Of a stretch of 64,000 nucleotides of DNA, positions 9,829 to 21,840 are shown in pieces. Within the stretch, counting starts at the first letter, position 1; each line of letters opens with the position of its first letter. The notes below the pieces were generated by a model that did no database searches, was not told the DNA's origin, and saw nothing but the letters and a program-made list of their open reading frames with translations. The stretch is from Diogma glabrata (taxonomy: Eukaryota; Arthropoda; Insecta; Diptera; Cylindrotomidae): contig OY856188.1 in assembly GCA_963693315.1 (NCBI GenBank), positions 196,372,379 to 196,436,378 on the forward strand. The letters run 5' to 3'. The translations under genes and the position numbers were made by a program.

Positions 9829-10278
9829 TTAGTCAGTCGTCGTCTGTGCCGTTACTGGTTGTATTCTGTAATCCAAGTTGAGTCTTTTAATAAAATTAAT
9901 TAGCTCAATTGGAGTGACGTTTTGTGGTAGTGGAAGTGTTAGTTTTCTATGACCAAGGTGGTTGTATCTGTGCCAAGAGAGTTCAGGACCGCTGCAGATG
10001 ACGTGTTCCATCGTTTCCGCATCCGAGTTTCCTGTCGGAAACAACAAGGCCCTTTTTTTAAGATGGTGGTTTAAAGGACCATGTCCAGTAACGCACCAAG
10101 TTACAATTCTTAGAGACTCTCTGTTTAAGTCGATTGTTTTAGAAACAGTGAGGTTACCTAGAAACTTCTTGGAGTGTACTAGTCCCTCACTGCTTCTCCA
10201 TAATTTAGCATTTTGTTCCTGTTCCCATTTTTGGATTGTGCTTTTAAACGAACTCATTAAGTAAAATATTAAATACAC
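9829..10278 (-). pseudogene. LINE RNase H / C-terminal domain fragment
   Basis: Encodes 149 residues with LRIVTWCVTGHGPLNHHLKK, a CVIC-like ETMEHVICSGPELSWHRYNH zinc-finger-like tail and LGHRKLTLPLP. This is the RNase H plus C-terminal region common in I/R1/Jockey-group non-LTR pol proteins (LTGHGPLN...HLxK, AEHLLCECP). It is 5'-truncated, with ~90 nt of possible 3' UTR to about 9740. Confidence 0.7.
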
Positions 10279-10726
10279 AAATACTAATACAATCTGTCAA
10301 AATCGTATGTCAGAATAATTCTTACCTAAATTACTAATTCATAAAAAATTACAAAACTAAAATTTATAGGCACAAATTAATATTACTTACATAGAATGAT
10401 GCTTTCATAAGAATGATAACAAACGAAAATTTCAAAATAAATTGAACTGTTAATTTGACAGTGCCAAATTTAAAATAATGCTTATGTATATGTGTATTTA
10501 ATTTTTAACTCTACTCGAGAGCATATTTGATTTTTTAATAAATGTGGGCGGAGACTAGTGTGTTTCGGAACGAAAACAGCTGTCAAATAGTTAAATAGTA
10601 ACTTTACTATTTCGTTTTTGAACGACCGCATTTAAATATTATTTAAATCATATATATAGTAATTTTTGAACGTACCACAGGTATCCGCAGTATACATAAA
10701 TTATTATATTGACTTATATTAAATTA
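10279..10726. other. AT-rich spacer
   Basis: No coding sequence, RNA gene or clear repeat seen between the LINE fragment and the family A repeat. Confidence 0.5.
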
Positions 10727-10825
10727 CTTCGGTCTGAAAGACCTAAGTATTACATTCATGAGCTCAAAGTGAAATTCTTACCCCCACTTTTTTTGACATT
10801 TCTCGACGTTTTAGGACCTCCTGAT

Positions 10826-12749
10826 TAGGGTTTCTAAATATCCGACCTATTTGATTATCCGGATATCGAATACATAAAAAATAAATTATCCGGATAATCC
10901 GGATATCCGGATAATTAAAACAAATAATAAGACATGCTTTTTATTTTGCGGTATTTAATTCATTTATGCATATTTTTCGTATATCTATATTAATTCATAT
11001 TTATACATAGTCACAAAATAACAAAAATAGTAACAAATCATAAAATAACAATAAAAAATTGAATTAATCATAAATTTAACGAAGTTATTGATTCATTTTT
11101 AAAAACGCATATGTTAGAAAAATTATTGCATTAAATGTTGTTCGAAATTGAGTCGAGTTCTAATTTTTGTCCTGGTGAGACCAGCAATTGAAAATACGCG
11201 CTCTGTTGCAGTCCAGATAGGTTAATATATGTTAATAATGCGCGATATGGAATTTTTAAATTGTCTGTCATTTTTTATTATAATTATTTAAATAAACGAA
11301 TTCTTTTTTCACCAATGTGGAACTTTCTTCATTCTGCTTCTCAACATGATTATAATTGAAGGATTTGCATTCTCAAGTTGTTTCTGCAGTGACGATATCT
11401 TACAAACTTCACTACTTAGACTTTCTTCATCCTTACTTTCAATAGTAATTTCTTCAGTGACTTCTTCAGAGTCATCATAATCACAGGTGGATGTATTCTT
11501 CTAAAAATTTCTACCGCCAATGCAATAGAGGCACCATTTGTAACATAATGAAAATATTTATTGGAATGTGGCATATTGCCTGTTTGTAAAAAGATCAACA
11601 TAGTCATAGGGAATTTATCACGACGTTCATCCATTCGACTTTTTATCTGTTTAATTAACTTTTTTGAAAAATTCGTTCCACATTCTTCTAACTTTTTGAA
11701 AACAACTTTGTAAACCCCTCCAGCAGTCAAAAGCGTCCCTGAATTTTCGCTTAATTCTTTTACAGCTTTTTCCAGTGGAAATAAGAGATCTAACAACTCT
11801 CTTTTTTTATACCATAAAGTTTTAAAATACTTTTCGTTACAGTAGAGAAATTTTTATGCATGACAAAGCCATTACTTCGGACATATCTATGATTCCACTA
11901 TAGCATTCATTGAAAACTCATCTTCTGTCACACATCGAGACAAAATTTCATACGTTTCATTTTAAGAATTTTAAAATTCCACCCTCATCGGAATCACTTT
12001 TAAGTTTTTTTGATGTAGATGGTTCATGAATTTTATCGATTTAAGTTAAAGTTGAAGCTGAATTTATGATTATTTTATGAACTTTTAAATGATTTATCCT
12101 TTACATCCAATTTGTTTACTGCAATGCATAACAGAAAGCAACATCTCTTTTTTTAATTTTTTATTTAAATGATTCCAAACTTCAGAGCGTTTTGACGATG
12201 TATAGCCAGTGCTTTTAAAAATTTTAAATCTGTTTGTTGTTAAATAAATTTACTAATATAGTTATAATTTACTGTATTTATGAAGCAGATGCAAAATATA
12301 TAAATTATTAAAATATTAAAAAATATTAAAAAGAATTCTCTGCTCTAATAATCTTTAAAAAACTAGCGCACTTCAGATTTTATTGGCGGGCTGCATGTAT
12401 TTAAAACATTAGTTTTTTTTAATCAACATCAAATAAATATTTGTAACAACCCTTTACACTGCAGATTCACGAAGTGTGTCATAAAATATTCAAAGATTAC
12501 AGTTTTCATAACATTGAAGTTGTAAATAAATTTTTAACTTACTGTCACTTTACTGCACTAATAAACTTTGCAACGCAGTTTAAATATTTATTTTTAACTT
12601 TGAAACGCAATTTGATTATTTTCTTTACAAAATAGAGGTTTTTTTAATATCCGGATAATTACAAAAAAGTATCCGGATAGTCGAATATTGAAAATTGGGT
12701 CGAATAATCCGGATAGTTCGATATCCGGATATCCGGATTAGAAACCCTA
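10826..12749 (-). mobile_element. hAT transposon, 1,924 bp, decayed, 8-bp target duplication
   Basis: Ends TAGGGTTTCTAA and its complement, flanked by CTCCTGAT at 10818-10825 and 12750-12757. Both subterminal regions carry repeats of ATCCGGATATCCGGAT. Inside, on the minus strand, 11416-11796 reads FPLEKAVKELSENSGTLLT and EFRRIHPP-like sequence. Near 11110-11230 there is a broken hAT dimerisation motif (ARIFNCWSHQDKN-like). Several stops and frame changes make it non-autonomous. Confidence 0.85.
11416..11796 (-). pseudogene. hAT transposase fragment
   Basis: Encodes MLDLLFPLEKAVKELSENSG, TNFSKKLIKQIKSRMDERRD and FPMTMLIFLQTGNM, resembling the BED-type hAT transposase region before the dimerisation domain (LxPLxxATxxLSGE...). 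It ends in a frame that no longer reaches the downstream motif. Confidence 0.6.
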
Positions 12750-15008
12750 CTCCTGATTCTAAAAAAGCAAAAAAAAAAAAATGTATGTCTGTCTGTCGGC
12801 CATTACCTACGCTGCAGGGAAAACTACTGGAGGGATTTCAAAAATTTTTTTTTCTAAAAATAGGTATACTCAAGGGACAGGTCCGAAAGGACGCTGTGTT
12901 CGATAACTGTACCGGAAGTGTGTCAAAAAAATCTTTAAGTGTGTCAAAACAAGGAAATTTGCATATTTTTGGCTTAAAAAACGTTCATTTTAAGTGATTA
13001 CGAGTAGGAACATTGAATTTGGAGAAATCTTGATGGTCGGGATTGGTATGTGAGATCAAAAACTAGATTATTGCATTATGAGTTTGTCAAAAAAAGTTGT
13101 CAAGTGTGTCAAAAGAAAGATTTTTATTTATTTTTTTACCTAATTTTTTGGAAAAAATATAAAATTAATTGTTTGTTTGAAATGAAGTTTTATTATTATT
13201 ATTGAGAATTATGGCATTATAAGTTTGTCAAAAAATAATGTCAAGTGTGTCAAAAAAGGATTTCATTTATTTTTTTAGCCAATTTTTTGGAAAAAAAATG
13301 TAGCTGTTTTTATGACGTAAATGTAATTGAGCATGAATTTGGACATGCACATTTTTTAATTTGTTATAGTTTTTGAAATATTTTTAGAATTTTGAAAAAA
13401 GTTTGTAGTTTTGATTTTGTAATAATTTTTGCAATATTTTTAGAATTTTGGAAAAAGTTTTAATTTTTGATTTTGTAAGAATTTTTTGGAATATTTTTAG
13501 AATTTTGAAAAATTTTAAATCTTTGATTTTATCATAATTTTGGAAAAAGCTTCAATTATTATTATTGAGAATTATGGCATTATAAGTTTGTCAAAAAAGT
13601 GTTGTCAAGTGTGTCAAAAGAAAGATTTTTATTTTTTTTTTACCCAATTTTTTGGAAATAAAATTGTTTGTTTGAAATGAAATTTTATTATTATTATTGA
13701 GAATTATGGCATTATAAGTTTGTCAACAAAATGTTGTCAAGTGTGTCAAAAGATTTTTATTTAGTTTTTTACCCAATTTTTTGGAAAAAAAATAAATTGT
13801 TTGTTTGAAATGAAATTTTATTATTATTATTGAGAATTATGGCATTATAAGTTTGTCAAAAAATGTTGTCAAGTGTGTCAAAAGAAAGGTTTTTATTTAT
13901 TTTTTACCCAATTTTTTTAGAAAAAAATAAAATTAATAGTTCGTATGACAGGATATTTTATTATTATTATAGAGAATTATGGCATTATAAGTTTGTCAAA
14001 AAATAATGTCAAGTGTGTCAAAAAATGATTTCATTTAATTTTTCAGCCAATATTTTGGGAAAAAAATGTAGCTGTTTTTATGACGTAAATGTAATTTAAA
14101 ATGAAATTGGACATGGAAATTTTTGAATTTGTTGTAGTTTTTGAAATATTTTTGGAATTTTGAAAAAGTTTGTATTTTGGATTTTGTAATAATTTTTGCA
14201 ATATTTTTAGAATTTCGGAAAAAGTTTTAATTTTTGATTTTGTAAGAATTTTTGAAATATTTTTAGAATTTTGAAAAATTTTTAATTTTTGATATTATTA
14301 TAATTTTTGGAATTTTGAAAAAAGTTTGAATTTTCGATTTTGTAATAATTTTTGCAATATGTTTAGAATTTTGGAAAAAGTTTCAATTTTTAAGAATTTT
14401 TGAAATATTATTGGAATTTAGAAAATATTTAAATATTTGATTTTATTCTAATATTTGGAATATTTTTGGAATTTTGAAAAAAGTTTGATTTTATTTAATT
14501 TAACAATATTTTTAGAATTTTGATTATAATTTTCCGGCAACGTATTGATGTTTCGTGTTAGTTTTGTAATAAATTTTTAAACAGAGATAAAAAACTTGTA
14601 CTTCAACAAAGAGTTATGTTTGATGTACATCGCTGCCCAAAACTAAAAACCATGTCCTCATAAAAGTTTTTTGCCTAAAACTATATCAAAATCCTTAACC
14701 CAGACCGAAGTCTTGATATCTCAGAGCTGTGAGATTTCAGCCCCTCCATATTTTATGAATCGGATCGTGTGATATTATCGAAAAATCATACCATCAAAAA
14801 TCGTTACATCGAAAAATATATCAATATAACTCAAAATGTATATATCAAAAAATCGAAGAATAAACAATCTTTCTATCGAAAAATCAAACAGAACACCGAA
14901 AATCATAACACCGAAAGTTCACATTGTCGAAAAGTCATTGCATCAAAAGATCTTTGCACGATCTTTGTTTTTCGGTGTACTTTAAAAATCATATCATCGA
15001 ACAATCAG

Positions 15009-17959
15009 GGTGCGTTTCGAAATTAACTATGGTTAACCGTGGTTAACTTTACTATCTACCAAATGTCGTTTCAAAATTAACCACATAGTAAAAAATTTAC
15101 TGGATGACAGATGTACCATCGTTCCAAAACTATATAGTTAGACTGTTATAGTAAAGTGTGACGTCACTATTTTAACTTTGTTTTACTCTTTATTTTACTT
15201 TTCACAACTAAATATACAAATTCCAAAACAATTTAAAGCGAATCCTCGCAATGTTTGGGATTACAAAGCTGCGGATTGGGAAGGACTTAAAAATTTTTTA
15301 GATGTTTTCCTTGGAAACGCTATTGCCTTACCGGCCAAGACCCAGACATAGCTGCATCAAATTTTTCTGAAACTGTAATTGATGGTATGCACAGATTTAT
15401 TCCTAATAAATTGATCATTCCGAAAACTGATCTATGGTTTTCTAGTAAATGCAAAAAAGCTATAAAAGTCGAAAGGCTTTTCGAAAGTTTAATCAAAACA
15501 AAACCGATGAAAACCTTAGACAGTACCGTAAAGAGAGAAATTTATGTCGTAAGTTGATAGATGAAGAGAAACATCTATTTAATAGGAAAAAAGCATCTTA
15601 ATTCGCAGAACATCCGACTGGTTCACGCAATTTCTATAAAGCCGCAAAGGCTGTCCAAAGCAACTTTTGTAAATCTTCCCTACCGCCTCTTGTTAATAGA
15701 GATGTCCCTATCATTGATCCAAAAGAGAAAGCTAATTTGCTTGGGCATTATTTCTCTTTAAATTCTACTTTAAAAGAACCTAATTTCCAACCTAAACCTA
15801 TTTCTAAAGTTTCTTATAAAATGGGGCGGATAATTTTTCGGAAAAACATTGTTCGAAAAATGCTTTTAAAAATCAATACTAACAAGGCAACAGGCCCTGA
15901 TTTTATTCCTCCGATTATACTAAAAACATTTGCTAGGGAGCTAGCACCAATCCTCACTAAAATCCTCTATTTGTCATATAAGAAAGGAATTTTTCCTGAA
16001 ATTTGGAAAATGGCTAGTGTACAGCCAGTTTCAAAAAAGGGCAGTAAGACTGATCCTACGAATTACCATTTCAATTTTATCGGTAGTTGCTAAAATTTTT
16101 GAGAAATATGTCAATTTTAATTTAATGAGCTTCTTAGAGTCTTCCAAATTAATTAATGGGAGACAATATGGATTTAGAAAAGGAAGAGCGACGGGAGATT
16201 TGCTGTCTTTTGTCACTCATAGCTGAAAAAAGTCGCTTGAAGACTTTGGAGAAACATTCGGTGTTGCTCTTGATATTTCCAAGGCATTTGACAAAGTTTG
16301 GTATAACAACCTTATATGCAAATTGAGATCCTATGGTTTAGACGAGCAGCTTATATCTTGGACACAGAGCTTTATATCTGATCGAAAATTTCGGGTCAAT
16401 GTTGACGGTGTATCATCGAATACTTTTTCAACTAATGCAGGAGTTCCTCAGGGTTCCGCTTTGTCACCAACTCTTTTTCTTATCTATATTAATGATTTGT
16501 TGGACTCAACGGTTCATCCTTTACATAGTTTTGCTGATGATAGCACGCTTCATGCGTCTCATGAAGCACCTAAATTATATACACCCTTAGCGCTTAGTGA
16601 GTGTAGATCAAAATTGATAGATTCCCTTAACACTGATCTTAAAACAATTATGGATTGGGGTATTGCTAATAGTGTTGAATTCAATACAAGCAAAACACAG
16701 GTTTGTCATTTTTCTAGAATAACGACACCAAATCCTTTTCCATTAACGTTTGGCCCCAAAAATCTTTTAGAGAATGAGTCTGTCAGACTTCTAGGAGTTG
16801 AGATTGAAAATAATATGAAGTGCAATTCTCATATTTTTAATCTGGCTAAGAATGCTGTTCAAAAGATAGGATTTTTGGGGCGATGTCGTAAGTTTTTCGA
16901 TAGCGAACAACTTTTTTTAGTTTATAAATCTTTTATACGTCCCTGCATGGAATACTGTTCTCACATATGGGGTGGAGCTTACTTGAGTAGTTTGAACTGC
17001 CTTGATTCTGTACAGCGTAGAGTTATTAAACTCATTGGTAACCCAAGTCTTACTAACGGTCTTGATTCCTTGCAGCACAGAAGAAATGTTGCTGATTTGA
17101 CTATATTTTATAAATATATTATGGATGAACGAGCTTCTGAAGAGATCAAATCGATTTTACCTAAATTACCCAGCAAACCTTTCGCGTCACACCAGAGCAA
17201 ACGTAGCAGCGCATCCCTTTACAGTTCAAATAATTAGGTGTAGAACTGTAGCCTTCCAGCGTGACTTTTTCAACAAAGTCTCTCATCTTTGGAATGCCTT
17301 ACCTTCCTGGGTTTTCCCTGATGAATTTAATCCTCAAGGCTTTAAAGTTAACGTTCATAAATTTCTCAGAGAATCTTAATTTGCATTCCATTCTTATCCC
17401 TAGTTGGCATGGTATCTTCGGATATTCAGAGACGTTCATTTATAATTTATTATAATTAACACTAAACATGCCTAACTTTGAATAAAAAAAAAAAAAAGAT
17501 AGTAGAGTTTTTTAAGGTTCTAATGTCAAAACGTATAAACATTTAAAATGACATGTCAACTGATTTATAAAACACAAATTTTTTATAATAAAACATTCTT
17601 TTATATTGTTGTTGAAAAAAATATATTTTTGTGAGATACTATATATATATACTTATATGGTATATTTAATTATTATATTAACTAAGTATTTAATATTTTA
17701 GCGAAATGTGCTAGTTATTTTTGTTTGATTCTGAAGACTGAAAAATAAATTATAGAAATAAAAAACAAACACTACATTTTGAGTTTTATTTATTGTAGTT
17801 AGCATTAGTTTTTATTCATTTTGAATTTTTAGCGCTCTTTTTCTTTGACAATGTAACTTTGACAGCTTTACTATGGTAATTTTCATTCAATGTGTGACGT
17901 CACTATTTTAACTATGACATTATTAACATGGTTAACCGTGGTTAATTTCGAAACGCACT
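15009..17959. mobile_element. TIR element (GGTGCGTTTCGAAATTAAC ends) carrying a LINE
   Basis: Left end GGTGCGTTTCGAAATTAAC and right end GTTAATTTCGAAACGCACT are inverted; both continue into GGTTAACCGTGGTTAA. CAG occurs at 15006-15008 and 17960-17962, a possible 3-bp duplication. A 19-nt direct repeat, GTGACGTCACTATTTTAAC, lies near each end (15158 and 17894). Without the LINE the element would be about 0.7 kb and non-coding. Confidence 0.7.
15230..17498 (+). pseudogene. Jockey/CR1-like LINE, 5'-truncated, poly(A) tail
   Basis: Successive plus-strand frames give the post-endonuclease linker, KINTNKATGPDFIPPIILK, ISILSVVAKIFEKYVNF, YGFRKGRATGDLLSFV, LDISKAFDKVWYNNLI, the palm GVPQGSALSPTLFLIYINDL and HSFADDSTL (FADD catalytic box), then SVRLLGVEIENNMKCNSH and KSFIRPCMEYCSHIWGG. 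Stops (after THS, near 16226) and frameshifts (near 15600, 16070, 17160) inactivate it. The 3' end is A-rich at 17486-17498. Residues 16323-17237 form the longest intact stretch (304 codons). Confidence 0.88.
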
Positions 17960-19063
17960 CAGATGATTTTTGGCTTAAATATATTATGGAAACTGCCAAT
18001 AAATCCCAAACAATTATCAGAGGCGAGGAGTTCTACAATATCTGGAATCGTAGATTGGTAATGCGAATCAATACAGTTACGAGCAACATATTTTGAGTCG
18101 TCCGAGTTCCCATGGCAATAAACTTAACTCAATTATAGTACGAGACATTTCAAATGTATTAACGAGTGTTCTCGATCCAATATATTTTATTGATATTGAT
18201 TCATAAGCCTTTAGCATACAAAATAGTGAGATATCCATAAACCAATGTAAATTTGTGTGCAACTTCTTAATCCAATCAAAGTTATTTCTGACGAGTTAAT
18301 ACTTTTTACAACATTATTGCAATATAGTTTTTAAATTATAATTAAATCGAAATTTCGCTACGATTGATATTAACACATTAACATATAAAATAAACGAAAA
18401 CCACATACAATTCATTTCAGCACTAAATTATATTTACAAAAATATTTACACAACTTAAATATAATATTTACATTAAATGAATGTGCTAGACGCACATCTT
18501 ATTTAAAAGACAACCATACAACGACTGTTAAATAAAACAAACGCAAAAATAGAATAGAGAACATAGAATGTTCTGGAACTTTGAAAATTTCACCAATCAG
18601 CGATGGCGTCATTATTGTTATTTTATTTATAAAGGTGCGTTCATACTTATGCACCTGTTAGTGCGTTCGTTTGCTACAGATTATCGAAATATCATAGCAT
18701 CGAAAATATTCGATATAAATTCATCGAAAAATCTAAATCTAAAAATAGGGTATACCCTACTGAGTGCTAGGGCCTAGGAATATTGTAAATTTAAATGTTA
18801 GATATCCGCAGTATATATTAATTTTTATATTGATTTACACTCCTTTTCCTTACATTGATCCAGATTTTTGTGAATATTTTCTAAAAAATTGTTTTCTGAC
18901 TGTTTATAATTGAAATGCAAATAACTCACAAACCTTATAAAATTTCGAATATTGCTCATCGTAGATAATTTATAGGAAATGGGATAATCTACAAAATATG
19001 AATCGCAACATTTTTAATAAAGTTCATGAACGAACTCCATACTCTCAAAGCACAACAAATTTT
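17960..19063. other. AT-rich interior of the composite element
   Basis: No coding sequence recognised. 18684-18730 repeats the CATCGAAAA... words of the composite element's terminal repeats. Otherwise nothing identified. Confidence 0.4.
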
Positions 19064-20487
19064 CCCGCATGGAGGGATCAGTTGTTATTGTTTTGAAATT
19101 TTTTTTTAATTTTTGATCTACGGGTGCGACAACCCCGCGTACTCCAGTCCCTGCTATTGACATACGAGTTAACGTGGGATATCAAATACCACTGGCAATA
19201 GCAGTGAGATATCACTAGCCAAGGTGACATCTTAGGGGTGGGGGCGGATGAACTGTATTCAGTCAACGGTAGCATCCTCAATCTTAGCTGTGAAATAATC
19301 CTTGATGATGAGACACTATTGCTTCCTTGCTTTGAAGAAACGGGCCTTCATATAACTATGTGTGAGCTTTAATCTTTATGAAAGACAGTGCATCACAGGA
19401 TCAAGGAATATGCAACCGGCTGGATTATTGGCAACTACATTTTTGTTTGTTTCAGCAAATTTTTGTAAATATTTGCTATTTACTTTTTAATTTACTTTTA
19501 TTTTCTCTATTATATCATAAAATATTGGCCTATGTCATATTTTGTCAGTGATAGGATTTTTTGTTTAGTTATCCATTCTTTAACAAAAAATATAAAAAAA
19601 CAAAAAAAGAAAGATTTACGTTCATTAACACCTTTGAACGGATGTTGTTGTAAGACCCTGGTCTGAAAAGGTTTTTATGTGTTATTGTGACACATATTTT
19701 AATTCCTACTACACAACACATTTTATTAAAAAAAAAAACCTTAAAAACCCTAGAAACATAGTACAAATCAATACGATTATTAAAATATACTGCCAGCTAT
19801 ATCGAGGCATTTTAATTTACAATATTTTTATCTGCGAGGAGAATATTTTTTTTGAAAAATGTGTTGTGTAGTAGGAATTACAATATGTGTCACAACAACA
19901 CATAAAAACCTTTTGAGACCAAGGTCCAACAACAACATGCGTTCTAAGGTGTTGATGGACGCAAATTTGTTATTTTGTTTTTTTTATTTATTTTTATAGA
20001 ATGAATAAATAAACAATTAATCTTATCACATATAAAATATGACATAGACCATGATAGGATAGAAAAACTAAAAACAAAATAAACGGTAAACAGCAAATTA
20101 GTTTTAACAGTTTGCAGAACCAAAACTATAATGTGATTGCCAATAATCTAGCTAGTGGCATATTCCTTGATCACGCGACGCACGTGTCTTTCCTCAAAGA
20201 TTAAAGCTCATACATAGAGTTATATGAAAGCTCGATTCTTCGAGTAAGCAATAACGTGGCATCATCAAAGAATACTCCATAGCTGAGATGAGGGTGCTAC
20301 CGTTGGCTGAATAGAGTTCATCCGCCAGCACACCTAAGATATCATCTTGGCTAGTGATATCTCACTGCTATTGCCAGTGGTATGTGAAATATCACGTTAG
20401 CTCGTATATCAATAACAGGGACTGGAGTACGCGGGGTTGTCACACCCGTAGATCAAAAATTAAAAAAATTGATCCCTACATGCGGTA
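19064..20487. repeat. Inverted dimer of a ~0.65-kb repeat
   Basis: The left arm (19064-~19725) and right arm (~19859-20487) are imperfect inverted copies, sharing GCATGGAGGGATCA-type ends, ACAACCCCGCGTACTCCAGT, GGCAATAGCAGTGAGATATC, GTTGTGACACATAT and CTACACAACACATTTT. The arms meet around a ~130-bp AT-rich loop. A single arm occurs alone at 49932-50606. No ORF of note. Confidence 0.75.
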
Positions 20488-20655
20488 TACCCTTTTTTCC
20501 TGATTTTTCGATGTAATGTAATTTATATAATTTATTCATTATATCGAAAATTTTCGATGTTTTAATATTTTGATAATATGATTTTTTATTCGATTTTATT
20601 AATTTTGATCATCTGATTTTACAATGTTATGATATTTTCAGTAATGCATGATTTC

Positions 20656-21162
20656 CACAATGGCTAAGGCGAAAAAATTAGCCAAATTAAAATGATAAAG
20701 AAAGAAAAAAGTTACTAAAGCGAGAATGAAAAAGCATTCCGGAAGCTCATAACCTAAAATTAATTGATTTAATCGCAAATTATAATTAATCGCAAGTAAT
20801 ACCGAACACAAAATAGATTTTAATAGTTACCTCATTATAATTACAGTTTGTAATACTGATTTGAATTTGTGATACTGATTTGAATACTGATTTAGATTAA
20901 ACTTAGTTTTGGCGCTATTATAATATTTTCAATTTTGACATTTGCTATTCCGAAATTGGACGTCCAGTCCGAAAAAAGACATAAGAGCATATTTTTTTTC
21001 GGGCTAGACGTCCAATTTCGGAGTGCTGAATTGAAATATTGCAAATTGGACATTCAAATTTATCTGACAATTTCAAATTTAACTGCATCTCTATCATACA
21101 AACGGATAATTTTATCTTTCTCTTTTTAATTTGGTTAATTTTGCCGTCTCGCCATTGTGAAT
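20656..21162. repeat. Small inverted-repeat element
   Basis: CACAATGGCTAAGGCGAAAA and AAATTAGCCAAATTAAAA at the left are mirrored by TTAATTTGG-TTAATTTTGCC and CTCGCCATTGTG at the right. Inside, CGAAATTGGACGTCCAGTCC and GGGCTAGACGTCCAATTTCG form a second hairpin (20949-21019). Probably a MITE with a nested hairpin. Confidence 0.45.
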
Positions 21163-21500
21163 CGTGCTAATCGAAAAAATTTCGGTGCAACGATTCGACA
21201 GTGTGAACTTTCGGTGTTCTGTTATGATTTATTGATGTTGTGATTTTCGATTGTTTGATTTTTTGATAGCATGAGTTTTTATTTTTCGATTTATTAATAT
21301 TTTTCGATGTAACATATTTCGAGGGTATGATTTTTCGATAATATGAGACAATTCGTTTCGAATCATATCATCGAATTCATACTTGGAATATAAGTATAAC
21401 AGTAAAGGCGAAATAAAAAATAACTGTGGTGTATGAAAATTTAAATATTAAGTTTGAAACTTATGTTTTTGTTATAAATAAAGTTAAGCCTGTTTAATGT

Positions 21501-21690
21501 TAATTATAATCAATTATAAATTAACGTCTCTGAATATCCGAAGATACCAACCATGCCACCTAGTATTAAGATTCAAACCATTATTTCAATTCAATTATAA
21601 TCAATTATAAATTAACGTCTCTGAATATCCCAAGATACCAACCATGCCACCTAGTATTAAGATTCAAACCATTATGTCAATTCCCTGAGG
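21501..21690 (-). repeat. LINE 3'-tail fragment, antisense, with 91-bp tandem duplication
   Basis: AACGTCTCTGAATATCCGAA and GATACCAACCATGCCA are the complement of the 3' end of the LINE at 17400-17460. The segment from 21511 repeats from 21602 (period 91) with two visible base differences. A 5'-truncated copy of the same LINE family. Confidence 0.65.
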
Positions 21691-21840
21691 AATTTATAAA
21701 GGATAAAAGGCAATAGGGCGAATTTGAAAGGAAACTGCAAGAGAAGGGCTCACCCGATATCAACGGTTTTATATGTGTTGACTGGGCAATGGACAAAAAA
21801 TACACTATCAAATTTTTGCTTTCGCTGTTTAAAATATTAA

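Larger units (their letters stand above)
10727..14758 (+). repeat. Family A repeat, full-length copy with internal tandem array
   Basis: Starts with a small hairpin (CTTCGGTCTGAAAGACCTAAG) and ends CCGAAGTCTTGATATCTCAG...CCTCCATATTTT. The start recurs at 24957 and its mirror 26117; the end recurs at 30100-30175. From about 13066 it holds roughly 140-bp units with GCATTATAAGTTTGTCAA and GTCAAGTGTGTCAAAA, then a degenerate AATTTTTG-GAAAAAGTTT array to about 14520. A hAT element sits inside. No coding capacity seen; its class (Helitron-like or other non-autonomous) is not established. Confidence 0.65.
14761..21355. mobile_element. Composite element with ~200-bp terminal inverted repeats of short degenerate words
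   Basis: The left end (14761-14960) and the complement of the right end (21166-21355) align by eye: TATTATCGAAAAATCATACC, GTTACATCGAAAAATAT, AACAGAACACCGAAA, GTTCACA-TGTCGAA, and GCACGAT. Both ends are made of CGAAAAATCATA-like words. Within it lie a TIR element (15009-17959), an inverted dimer (19064-20487), a solo copy of the terminal repeat (20500-20650) and a small IR element (20656-21162). No transposase is recognised and no target duplication is certain. Confidence 0.6.

Noticed and set aside
19569..19871. Small ORFs over the inverted dimer loop
   Set aside because: Short, AT-rich, lying across repeat arms and open on both strands; no family signature.
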